Origin: Clostridium sp. CAG:632
GTDB taxonomy: Bacteria; Bacillota; Clostridia; Lachnospirales; Lachnospiraceae
DNA length: 15,243 bases
Direction: 5' to 3'
Assembly: GCA_000431515.1 (NCBI GenBank)
Contig: HF991285.1
Coordinates: 1-15,243 of the forward strand
Shown piece by piece: positions 7,592 through 13,680 of this stretch (position 1 is its first letter; every line of letters begins with the position of its first letter). Made by a program: the position numbers and the translations under genes. The notes below the pieces were generated by a model, which saw only the letters and a list, made by a program, of their open reading frames with translations, did no database searches and had not been told where the DNA came from.

Positions 7592-8569
7592 TCAATCATT
7601 TTCTAATAATGATTTGTAAAATTCACAATAATCTTTTCGTTTATCTGCGGTGAATGCCATGGCTTCCCGTGGATGACGGTTTAACTGTCCGGTGAACATG
7701 TACTGGAGATCATATCCCCATACAACGCCGGACTCTTTTAATGGAATCATATATTTCTCAATGAATTGCAGAAGACTGTATAAACTGTATTTTGGATTTT
7801 TAAGAAAACCAAGCAGTAATTCCATGGCACAGTTTCCGGCACCACGACCCATGCCCTGAGCAGTTGCATCCAGATAAGAAACACCATAGGACATAGTCTC
7901 GATCGTATTGGCAAAAGCCAGATTCTGATTGTTATGTCCGTGGAAACCGACCTTTTTGCCCGCTTTTTCAGCATATTGCAGATAAGTACGGGCAAGTTCT
8001 GCGGCATTTTCAGGAAAGAGAGAACCATAACTGTCTACAAGATAAATAATATCTACATTTGTGGTGCAGAGCATTTCCAGAGCCTCTTCGACCTGCTTAC
8101 TGTTTGCCTGGGAAATAGCCATAATATTGCAGGTGGTTTCATAACCGAGATCATGCAGGTATTCAATCATTTCGATAGCAGCCGGAATCTGATGGATGTA
8201 ACAGGCTACGCGGACCATATCAATGACACTTTCACTTTTTGGTAAAAAGTCGGTCCTGAAATCACATCTTCCGACATCAGCCATGACTGCGATTTTCATA
8301 TCCGAAATATTATCTCCGATGATAGAACGGATATCTGCTTCGTCACAGAATTTCCACTTTCCGAAGTCGTCAACGCTAAAAAGTGTTTTGCTGGCTTTGT
8401 AACCGAACTCCATATAGTCAATGCCGCTCTTGATATTAGTCTTATATAATTCACGGACAAATTCATCTGTAAAATTGAAATTATTGCAGAGACCGCCATC
8501 CCGAATCGTGGCATCTACAACCTTAACATCTGCACGTACACTCATTAAATTACCTTTTCGTTGTTCCAT
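7592..8569 (-). CDS. HMGL-like (DRE-TIM) aldolase-domain protein, substrate unknown
   Basis: The 325-residue protein has the DRE-TIM metallolyase fold signature: DATIRDGG (residues 19-26, with metal-ligand Asp and catalytic Arg-Asp), VDSYGSLFPE (179-188), the metal-binding GFHGHNN (208-214, H210 and H212) and GMGRGAGN (239-246). These resemble 4-hydroxy-2-oxovalerate aldolase (MhpE/DmpG) and the HMG-CoA lyase/isopropylmalate synthase superfamily. No acyl-CoA-reducing aldehyde dehydrogenase partner lies in the window, so a pathway cannot be assigned. Two starts are possible. The first is ATG at 8569, with AAAGGAGA about 10 bases upstream. The second is an ATG at 8545 with AAAGG seven bases away, where the conserved MSVRADVKVVDATIRDGG begins. 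The gene faces the cysS operon and is divergent from sigH, at the locus where Bacillus carries yacP/rae1. Confidence 0.82.
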   Translation of the reverse strand: MEQRKGNLMSVRADVKVVDATIRDGGLCNNFNFTDEFVRELYKTNIKSGIDYMEFGYKASKTLFSVDDFGKWKFCDEADIRSIIGDNISDMKIAVMADVGRCDFRTDFLPKSESVIDMVRVACYIHQIPAAIEMIEYLHDLGYETTCNIMAISQANSKQVEEALEMLCTTNVDIIYLVDSYGSLFPENAAELARTYLQYAEKAGKKVGFHGHNNQNLAFANTIETMSYGVSYLDATAQGMGRGAGNCAMELLLGFLKNPKYSLYSLLQFIEKYMIPLKESGVVWGYDLQYMFTGQLNRHPREAMAFTADKRKDYCEFYKSLLEND

Positions 8570-8594
8570 TGATTGAAATCTCCTTTAAGTATGA

Positions 8595-8622
8595 TATATA
8601 ATATAGCTGTCTGTTTTTACAA
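8595..8622 (-). promoter_or_regulatory. Possible promoter of the aldolase gene
   Basis: Read on the minus strand, TTGTAA (8617-8622) is followed after 16 bases by TATATA (8595-8600). The -10 area is a run of alternating A and T, so the exact hexamer is uncertain. It lies 26 bases before the proposed ATG at 8569. Confidence 0.35.
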
Positions 8623-8792
8623 TTCATCATGCGCTTTAACACATCAATACTTTAATGCGATAGTGCAATGATTCAACAGAGAGAATTCTATCACGAATGA
8701 ATATGGTTGTCAACCGGGATCGATCAATAAAATGGAATTAAGTATCTCGGTGACATAAATAGATAAAGCATAATAAAGCAGAGGAGTTGGGA

Positions 8793-9380
8793 ATGAACTA
8801 CGGGAATATGACAGATGAAGAAATTATTACACTGATTCGCAGTGGAAATCATGAAGCGATGGATTATTTGTTAGACAAGTATCGAAACATGGTGAAACGG
8901 GAAAGCAGAGAGGTGTACCTGATCGGTGCAGATTCTGAGGATCTGGTACAGGAAGGAATGATTGGATTGTTTAAAGCTATCCGGGATTATGAACAGGGGA
9001 GAGACTGTAGTTTCCGGACATTTGCCGTGCTGTGTGTAAAACGGCAGATTTGTACAGCGGTTACAAGATCCAATCGAAAGAAACACTATCCGCTGAATAC
9101 GTATATATCTTTCTATTCTCAGGATAAGGCAGATGTTTCTCTGATGGATATCTTGGCAGCGGAGGAATGCAGTGATCCGGAGGCTAATCTGCTGATGCAG
9201 GAGAAACTGGGAGGAATTCTGGAGAAAATAAACACATTACTCAGCCGGTATGAACACCGGGTGCTGGAATTATATCTGAATGGACAGTCATATGGGCAGA
9301 TTGCCGAAGAACTTGGAAAGAGTGAGAAATCTGTGGATAATGCGATTCAGAGAATACGGAAGAAATTGAGTACGGAGTGA
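8793..9380 (+). CDS. sigH: RNA polymerase sigma factor, SigH (Spo0H) type
   Basis: This sigma-70 family protein probably directs the transition-state and early sporulation regulon, as SigH does in Bacillus and clostridia. Region 2 is clear: LLDKYRNMVKRESR, LIGADSEDLVQEGMIGLFKAIRDY (about 43-66) and FRTFAVLCVKRQICTAV. Region 4 has the helix-turn-helix SYGQIAEELGKSEKSVDNAI and ends in QRIRKKL. LIGADxEDxVQEGMIGLxKxIRD is nearly identical to Bacillus SigH. ATG 8793 is chosen because GAGGAG at 8781-8786 lies six bases upstream; a TTG at 8787 abuts that site. The product is 195 residues, about 20 shorter at the N terminus than the Bacillus protein. Position after cysS-mrnC-rlmB supports orthology, although an inverted aldolase gene intervenes. 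Whether the host sporulates cannot be read from this window. Confidence 0.88.
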   Translation: MNYGNMTDEEIITLIRSGNHEAMDYLLDKYRNMVKRESREVYLIGADSEDLVQEGMIGLFKAIRDYEQGRDCSFRTFAVLCVKRQICTAVTRSNRKKHYPLNTYISFYSQDKADVSLMDILAAEECSDPEANLLMQEKLGGILEKINTLLSRYEHRVLELYLNGQSYGQIAEELGKSEKSVDNAIQRIRKKLSTE

Positions 9381-9408
9381 CGCAATGCACCTCACCTGGC
9401 GGCTCGGT

Positions 9409-9425
9409 TATCGCGAAACGCGATA
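9409..9425. other. Short GC-containing hairpin
   Basis: TATCGCG, a three-base AAA loop and CGCGATA form a perfect 7-bp stem 28 bases after the sigH stop. No T-tract follows, so by itself it is not a terminator. It may stabilise the 3' end of the sigH transcript or be part of the larger nested structure. Confidence 0.6.
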
Positions 9426-9432
9426 TACATAA

Positions 9433-9480
9433 AAAAAGAAACAACAACTTTCAAGTAAACTTGAGTTGTTGTTTCTTTTT
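9433..9480. terminator. Bidirectional intrinsic terminator between sigH (+) and tRNA-Thr (-)
   Basis: The left arm (9433-9455) and right arm (9460-9480) pair over 21 base pairs with a two-base TT bulge and a TAAA loop. The stem ends in five A on the left and five T on the right, so each strand has a U-rich 3' flank. It can end sigH transcription from one side and tRNA-Thr transcription from the other. Confidence 0.88.
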
Positions 9481-9508
9481 GTTATGTGCATTGCTAAATC
9501 GTTACGAA

Positions 9509-9581
9509 AGCTACTAACGGGAGTCGGACCCGTGACCTCATCATTACCAATGATGCGCTCTACCACCTGAGCTATAGTAGC
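9509..9581 (-). tRNA. tRNA-Thr, anticodon GGT
   Basis: Read on the minus strand the 73 bases fold into a complete cloverleaf. The acceptor stem is GCTACTA with TAGTAGC (7 bp), the D stem GCTC with GAGC, the anticodon stem CATCA with TGATG around loop TTGGTAA, the variable loop AGGTC, and the T stem ACGGG with CCCGT. The loop gives anticodon GGT, which reads Thr codons ACC and ACU. The discriminator base is T and no CCA is encoded, so the host needs a CCA-adding enzyme. The T-loop reads TCCGACT, with C where almost all tRNAs have U55. The gene has its own promoter upstream and a shared terminator 28 bases downstream. Confidence 0.96.
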
Positions 9582-9608
9582 ATCTTGCTGTATTTCAGCA
9601 ACGTGATT

Positions 9609-9637
9609 AATATACCAAATAAGATGGAGGTTGTCAA
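9609..9637 (-). promoter_or_regulatory. Promoter of tRNA-Thr
   Basis: On the minus strand a perfect TTGACA (9632-9637) is followed by 17 bases and TATATT (9609-9614). Transcription would start near 9602, about 20 bases before the mature tRNA 5' end at 9581. Confidence 0.85.
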
Positions 9638-9703
9638 GGATTAACTTTTTATATTTGGAAAAAATTCTAAAAAAAATTGTTTGGCATTTGCCTGATTTCT
9701 GCA

Positions 9704-9732
9704 TAGACTTATTATTCCATAAATGATATACT
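9704..9732 (+). promoter_or_regulatory. Candidate SigA promoter of glnS
   Basis: TAGACT (9704-9709) and TATACT (9727-9732) are separated by 17 bases; they match the consensus hexamers at four and five positions. The predicted leader is about 33 bases, so there is no room for a T-box. A small dyad, ATATAC (9726-9731) and GTATAT (9739-9744), overlaps the -10 and start point and could be an operator. Confidence 0.65.
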
Positions 9733-9771
9733 ATTACGGTATATGATTTTAACCATCAGGAGGATTGAATC

Positions 9772-11436
9772 GTGGAAGAGCAGGAAATTGTTTCAAGAAA
9801 TTTTATTGAACAGATTATTGATAAAGATTTGGAAGAAGGAAAGTATGAGAAAATTGTAACCCGGTTTCCGCCGGAGCCGAACGGGTATCTTCATATTGGA
9901 CATGCAAAGTCCATTTTGTTAAATTACGGACTGGCACAGGAATATCACGGACAGTTTAATCTGCGGTTTGATGATACCAATCCGACAAAGGAGAAGACGG
10001 AATTTGTTGATTCTATACTGGCAGATGTAAAGTGGCTTGGAGCTGATTTTGAAGATCGTCTTTTCTTTGCATCCAATTATTTTGACCAGATGTATGAAGC
10101 AGCAGTAAAGCTGATTAAGAAAGGAAAGGCATTTGTCTGTGATCTGTCTGCAGATGAGATCCGGGAGTATCGCGGAACTTTGACAGAGCCGGGCAAGAAC
10201 AGTCCATATAGGGATCGTTCAATTGAAGAAAATCTGACATTATTTGAGGGAATGAAGAACGGCGAGTTTGAGGATGGCAGTAAGGTGCTGCGTGCCAAGA
10301 TTGATATGGCGGCACCGAATATCAATATGCGCGATCCGGTTATTTACCGTGTGGCGCATATGCATCATCATAATACGGGAGATAAGTGGTGTATTTATCC
10401 GATGTATGATTTTGCACATCCGATCGAGGATGCGATTGAAGGAGTTACACATTCTATCTGTACGTTGGAGTTTGAGGATCATCGCCCGTTGTATGACTGG
10501 GTAGTTCGTGAGTTGGAATATCCGCATCCACCGAAACAGATTGAGTTCGCTAAACTGTATTTAAAGAGCGTTGTTACCGGAAAGCGTTATATTAAGCAGT
10601 TGGTAGAAGAAGGAATTGTAGACGGCTGGGATGATCCGAGACTGGTTTCTTTGAGTGCCTTAAGACGTCGAGGCTTTACTCCGGAGTCTATTAAGTTGTT
10701 TATGAGTCTGACCGGTGTTTCGAAGGCACAGAGTACGTGTGATTATGCAATGCTTGAATACTGTATCCGCGAGGATCTGAAGATGAAAGCCAATCGTATG
10801 ATGGCGGTTCTGGATCCGGTTAAGCTGATCATTGACAACTATCCGGAAGGACAGGTCGAGTACATGGAGGTGGAGAACAACCAGGAAAATCCGGAATTAG
10901 GTGTGCGTAAGGTGCCATTCTCCAGAGAATTATATATTGAGCGGGAAGATTTTATGGAGAATCCGCCGAAGAAATATTTCCGTTTGTTCCCTGGAAATGA
11001 GGTTCGCCTAAAGGGTGCTTATTTTGTAAAATGTGTAGATTTTAAGAAAGATGAGCAGGGAAATATCACAGAAATCCATTGTACTTATGATCCGGAGACA
11101 AGAAGCGGGTCCGGATTTGAAGGCAGAAAGGTAAAGGGTACGATCCACTGGGTGGATGCAGGTACCTGTGTAGATGCGGAAGTACGCTTATATGAGAATA
11201 TTGTAAAGGACGATGAACCGGTTCGTAATGAAGATGGATCATGGAATCTGAATCCAAACTCACTTACAGTATTGAAAAACTGTAAGTTAGAGGAGAATTT
11301 CCGGGAAGCAGAGCCTGGAGATTCCTTCCAGTTTATGAGAAATGGTTATTTCTGTGTAGATACAAAGGATACGGATGAGGAACATCTGGTATTTAACCGG
11401 ATTGTTTCCCTGAAGAGTTCTTATAAGCCGAACTAA
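9772..11436 (+). CDS. glnS: Glutaminyl-tRNA synthetase
   Basis: GlnRS charges tRNA-Gln directly with glutamine. The 554-residue protein starts at GTG 9772, with AGGAGG at 9758-9763 eight bases upstream. RFPPEPNGYLHIGHAKS (residues 31-47) contains the class I HIGH motif (41-44). LRFDDTNPTKEKTEFVDSI, GWDDPRLVSLSALRRRGFT and CIREDLKMKANRMMAVLDPVKL match GlnRS and separate it from bacterial GluRS. The C-terminal beta-barrel anticodon domains include YFRLFPGNEVRLKGAYFVKC and GTIHWVDAGTCVDAEVRLYENI. The KMSKS-equivalent is VTGKRYI (T269-I274), where E. coli has VMSKRKL; the Lys is kept but the MS is TG. The DUF2225 gene follows after 34 bases. GlnRS is absent from many Firmicutes that use the GatCAB route, so its presence is a lineage clue. 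Confidence 0.96.
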   Translation: MEEQEIVSRNFIEQIIDKDLEEGKYEKIVTRFPPEPNGYLHIGHAKSILLNYGLAQEYHGQFNLRFDDTNPTKEKTEFVDSILADVKWLGADFEDRLFFASNYFDQMYEAAVKLIKKGKAFVCDLSADEIREYRGTLTEPGKNSPYRDRSIEENLTLFEGMKNGEFEDGSKVLRAKIDMAAPNINMRDPVIYRVAHMHHHNTGDKWCIYPMYDFAHPIEDAIEGVTHSICTLEFEDHRPLYDWVVRELEYPHPPKQIEFAKLYLKSVVTGKRYIKQLVEEGIVDGWDDPRLVSLSALRRRGFTPESIKLFMSLTGVSKAQSTCDYAMLEYCIREDLKMKANRMMAVLDPVKLIIDNYPEGQVEYMEVENNQENPELGVRKVPFSRELYIEREDFMENPPKKYFRLFPGNEVRLKGAYFVKCVDFKKDEQGNITEIHCTYDPETRSGSGFEGRKVKGTIHWVDAGTCVDAEVRLYENIVKDDEPVRNEDGSWNLNPNSLTVLKNCKLEENFREAEPGDSFQFMRNGYFCVDTKDTDEEHLVFNRIVSLKSSYKPN

Positions 11437-11470
11437 TCGGCGGCAGGAACAGGAACAGGAGGTAATTACT

Positions 11471-12325
11471 ATGGGATTATTCTCAGATGTTGAGCAGATG
11501 GGATTGGGCGGAGTAGATATGGAAAAGGTCTTTCAGGATGAGGCAAAGACCACACATGAAGCAGAAAACGAAGAAAAGGATAAGCATGATCAGGAGAAAC
11601 GGGAAGAGGATATTTTATTTAATAAGTCTTATCAGTGCCCAATCTGTGATTCCGAGTTTAAGGTAAAAGCGGTCCGTACAGGTAAGATAAAGCTGATTGA
11701 TCAGGACGAGCAGCTCAGACCGATTTATGAGAATCATATTGATCCCTTGAAGTATGATGCAATTACCTGTAGTAAATGCGGTTATACGGCACTTACCAGA
11801 TACTTTAAGCCGGTGACGACAGCACAGTATCGGACGATCAAACAGGAGTTTTGTGCGAATTTCAAAGGACTTCCGGAGGAAAAGGGAGCATGTATGTCTT
11901 ATGAAGGTGCCCTGCTCCGGCATAAGCTTGCCCTGATCTGTGCATTAAAGAGAAATGCGAAGAGCAGTGAGAAAGCATATATTTTTCTGAAGATGGCTTG
12001 GCTTCTTCGTGGGGAAATGGAAACGCTGGATAAAGCGGATCCTCGACAGGCAGAGCTGAAGAGAGAAGAGCGAGAATGTGTCCAGAAAGCATATGAGGGA
12101 TTTTTGATGGCTTTTTCAAAGGAAAATTTCCCAATGTGCGGTATGGATGAGATTTCGTTAAGATATATTATGGCTGTTCTGGCTCATGATATAGGAAAAA
12201 TAGAAGACTCGGTTAAACTGCTGGCATCGGTTCTGAACTCCAGAACGGCGCCAAGACGTATAAAGGATAAGGCACTGGATCTGAAAGAGAAGATAAAGCA
12301 GGAAGTATATGCATCTCAGCATTAA
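11471..12325 (+). CDS. DUF2225 zinc-ribbon protein of unknown function
   Basis: This 284-residue protein appears to belong to the DUF2225 family of Firmicutes and other bacteria; its function is not known. The N terminus (about 1-50) is acidic and charged and probably flexible. A zinc-ribbon-like site is formed by CPIC (C56, C59) and CSKC (C100, C103), separated by 40 residues. The C-terminal half is helical, with TPR-like stretches such as ALLRHKLALICALKRN and EKAYIFLKMAWLLRGEME. No signal peptide or membrane segment is seen, so it is probably cytoplasmic. ATG 11471 has a strong AGGAGG ribosome binding site. It follows glnS by 34 bases with no terminator or promoter between, so it is probably its operon partner. 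Family assignment is from memory of the CPxC...C-x-x-C-G-Y layout. Confidence 0.75.
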   Translation: MGLFSDVEQMGLGGVDMEKVFQDEAKTTHEAENEEKDKHDQEKREEDILFNKSYQCPICDSEFKVKAVRTGKIKLIDQDEQLRPIYENHIDPLKYDAITCSKCGYTALTRYFKPVTTAQYRTIKQEFCANFKGLPEEKGACMSYEGALLRHKLALICALKRNAKSSEKAYIFLKMAWLLRGEMETLDKADPRQAELKREERECVQKAYEGFLMAFSKENFPMCGMDEISLRYIMAVLAHDIGKIEDSVKLLASVLNSRTAPRRIKDKALDLKEKIKQEVYASQH

Positions 12326-12365
12326 TTGTGAAAAACGGAGAAGATAACAGAAAACCGGAGATAAG

Positions 12366-12401
12366 AGTAGAGGAATGATTCATATGAATCATTCCTCTAC
12401 T
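12366..12401. repeat. Perfect 36-bp palindrome at a convergent gene junction
   Basis: The half-site AGTAGAGGAATGATTCAT (12366-12383) is followed immediately by its exact reverse complement (12384-12401). The last three sense codons and the stop of the minus-strand DUF6062 gene lie inside it. Neither side has a T-tract, so it is not a standard intrinsic terminator, although it sits where a bidirectional terminator for the two convergent genes would be expected. Confidence 0.8.
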
Positions 12402-13108
12402 TGTATATGGTTGGTTTTCAGAATGCCACGCGGAATTGCGTCCTTGGAGTTTTTCCATGGCTCATTTGCATAACGATAATCATATTTGTTGATAAACCAT
12501 TCGATATCATCATTTACACGATCCATTCCGGTGAAGTAGACCTGGTTTAAACAAGTAAGGAAGTCTGTATATTGAGCCTTATCAAGTTTAGAAGCGCCGG
12601 CGTCATATAAAACACCGTAGTGCCAGGTACAGAATCCTTTGCAACCGGCAACAGCGGAACGGAAATCCGCATCCTTTTTCCATAAATGAAAAATAGTATC
12701 AATATAACGGGAAAAGGTAGATTCCACACGCTCACAGATGAAACAGTGAGACTCCAGCTCCTGAATATAAGAAGTGACAGGGGATGGACCGCTGCTACGT
12801 TTAAATAATCCATTGGCAGAAGGAGGAGTTTTAGCCCGTTCTTTCAGATCGCGGATTGTTTTATCTGTATGTGTTTTTAACATAAGTGCCAGTCCCAACC
12901 GGTTCTTCTGATGATAAAGAAGCTGAATATGATGCTGACAGAAGCCCAGCTTATCTGTCATGGCACGATTATCATCCTCCATATAACTTGGTCCCATAGT
13001 ATAGTCGATGGCATTTTTCTCCAGCTCCTGATATAGCGCACAGACCGGGCACTCACAGTCGGAGCGGAAAGCGTCGTTTACCGGGATTGTAAATAATTGT
13101 TCTTTCAT
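12389..13108 (-). CDS. DUF6062 family protein with two CxxC...CxxH modules
   Basis: I recognise this 239-residue protein as DUF6062-like, a clostridial family without known function. Two similar modules are visible. The first has CECPVC (C18, C20, C23) and, 33 residues later, GFCQHH (C57, H60). The second has CFIC (C121, C124) and, 34 residues later, GFCTWH (C159, H162). Each could hold a zinc ion or act in thiol chemistry; this is inference. Between them are YTMGPSYMEDDNRAMT and NRLGLALMLKTH, which look family-conserved. No signal peptide or membrane segment is seen. ATG (complement of 13106-13108) has GGAAGG nine bases upstream. The gene is convergent with the DUF2225 gene, ends inside the 36-bp palindrome, and is divergent from groES-groEL. 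Confidence 0.72.
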   Translation of the reverse strand: MKEQLFTIPVNDAFRSDCECPVCALYQELEKNAIDYTMGPSYMEDDNRAMTDKLGFCQHHIQLLYHQKNRLGLALMLKTHTDKTIRDLKERAKTPPSANGLFKRSSGPSPVTSYIQELESHCFICERVESTFSRYIDTIFHLWKKDADFRSAVAGCKGFCTWHYGVLYDAGASKLDKAQYTDFLTCLNQVYFTGMDRVNDDIEWFINKYDYRYANEPWKNSKDAIPRGILKTNHIQVEE

Positions 13109-13142
13109 GAAGAATATCCTTCCTTATTTTTTTCTATTGATA

Positions 13143-13171
13143 ATTATACATGAAAAACTGGAATCTGTCAT
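13143..13171 (-). promoter_or_regulatory. Promoter of the DUF6062 gene
   Basis: On the minus strand ATGACA (13166-13171) is followed by a 17-base spacer and a perfect TATAAT (13143-13148). Transcription would begin near 13136, about 28 bases before the ATG. It faces away from the groES promoter, about 80 bases distant. Confidence 0.72.
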
Positions 13172-13250
13172 TTTCTATGTTAGGAATAATCTAAAAAATG
13201 TATGAATAAACTGTTAGTGCGAATTTTATAATTATTTTTCAATAAAAGGG

Positions 13251-13278
13251 TTGATTTTTTCAAAAAAATGGATACAAT
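13251..13278 (+). promoter_or_regulatory. Candidate SigA promoter of groES-groEL
   Basis: TTGATT (13251-13256) and TACAAT (13273-13278) have a 16-base spacer, and the expected start point is near 13285. The CIRCE operator begins four bases beyond, so bound HrcA would block initiation or early elongation. Poly-A and poly-T runs fill the spacer. Confidence 0.65.
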
Positions 13279-13288
13279 AATAATTGTG

Positions 13289-13315
13289 TTAGCACTCAAA
13301 GATGATGAGTGCTAT
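13289..13315 (+). promoter_or_regulatory. CIRCE element (HrcA operator)
   Basis: TTAGCACTC (13289-13297), nine bases AAAGATGAT, then GAGTGCTAT (13307-13315). This is the CIRCE inverted repeat TTAGCACTC-N9-GAGTGCTAA with one change, the last A to T. It sits at the start of the groES leader and predicts heat-inducible control of groES-groEL by the HrcA repressor, whose gene is not in the window. Confidence 0.95.
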
Positions 13316-13351
13316 TAAAACGAGAGCAATATAAATAAGGAGGAATATAAA

Positions 13352-13639
13352 ATGAAATTAGTACCATTAGGTGACAAGGTTGTATTAAAGCAGTTGGTAG
13401 CAGAAGAAACTACAAAGTCAGGAATCGTACTTCCTGGACAGGCTAAGGAAAAGCCACAACAGGCAGAGGTTATTGCAGTAGGACCTGGAGCAGAAGTAGA
13501 CGGAAAGATCGTTCCGATGCAGGTAAAGGTTGGCGACAAGGTTGTTTATTCTAAGTACGTAGGCACAGAGCTGAAGCTGGAGGATGAAGATTATACCATC
13601 GTAAAGCAGGCAGATATTCTGGCAATTATTGAAGATTAA
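13352..13639 (+). CDS. groES: Co-chaperonin GroES (Cpn10)
   Basis: GroES forms the seven-subunit lid of the GroEL folding chamber in the cytoplasm. The 95-residue length is standard. It begins MKLVPLGDKVVLKQ; the mobile loop that contacts GroEL is ETTKSGIVLPGQAKEKPQ (about residues 19-36). EVIAVGPG and VGDKVVYSKYVGTELKLEDEDYTIV match the beta-barrel core, and it ends in DILAIIED. ATG 13352 follows AAGGAGGA. The gene is preceded by a CIRCE operator and followed by groEL after 41 bases. Confidence 0.98.
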   Translation: MKLVPLGDKVVLKQLVAEETTKSGIVLPGQAKEKPQQAEVIAVGPGAEVDGKIVPMQVKVGDKVVYSKYVGTELKLEDEDYTIVKQADILAIIED

Positions 13640-13680
13640 TGGAAATATAAATCATAACAGAATGAATTGGAGGAATTAAA

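Larger units (their letters stand above)
9382..9494. repeat. Nested inverted repeat enclosing two hairpins, between sigH and tRNA-Thr
   Basis: GCAATGCAC (9382-9390) is the exact reverse complement of GTGCATTGC (9486-9494). The arms start two bases after the sigH stop and enclose a short hairpin at 9409-9425 and a long terminator hairpin at 9433-9480. An RNA copy of either strand could fold into a three-way junction with a 9-bp closing stem. The arms and hairpins are seen directly; folding and function are inferred. Confidence 0.6.

Noticed and set aside
7594..7614. AATCATT...AATGATT inverted repeat as a terminator between rlmB and the aldolase
   Set aside because: The stem is only 7 bp, almost all A/T, overlaps the aldolase coding end and lacks a T-tract on either strand.
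8707..8733. TTGTCA...TAAAAT as the sigH promoter
   Set aside because: The spacer is only 15 bases. No better SigA or SigH-type promoter was clear between 8570 and 8792, so the sigH promoter is left unassigned.
9408..9704. 98-codon minus-strand frame across the tRNA region
   Set aside because: It runs through the tRNA-Thr gene, its promoter and the terminator, so it is not a protein gene.
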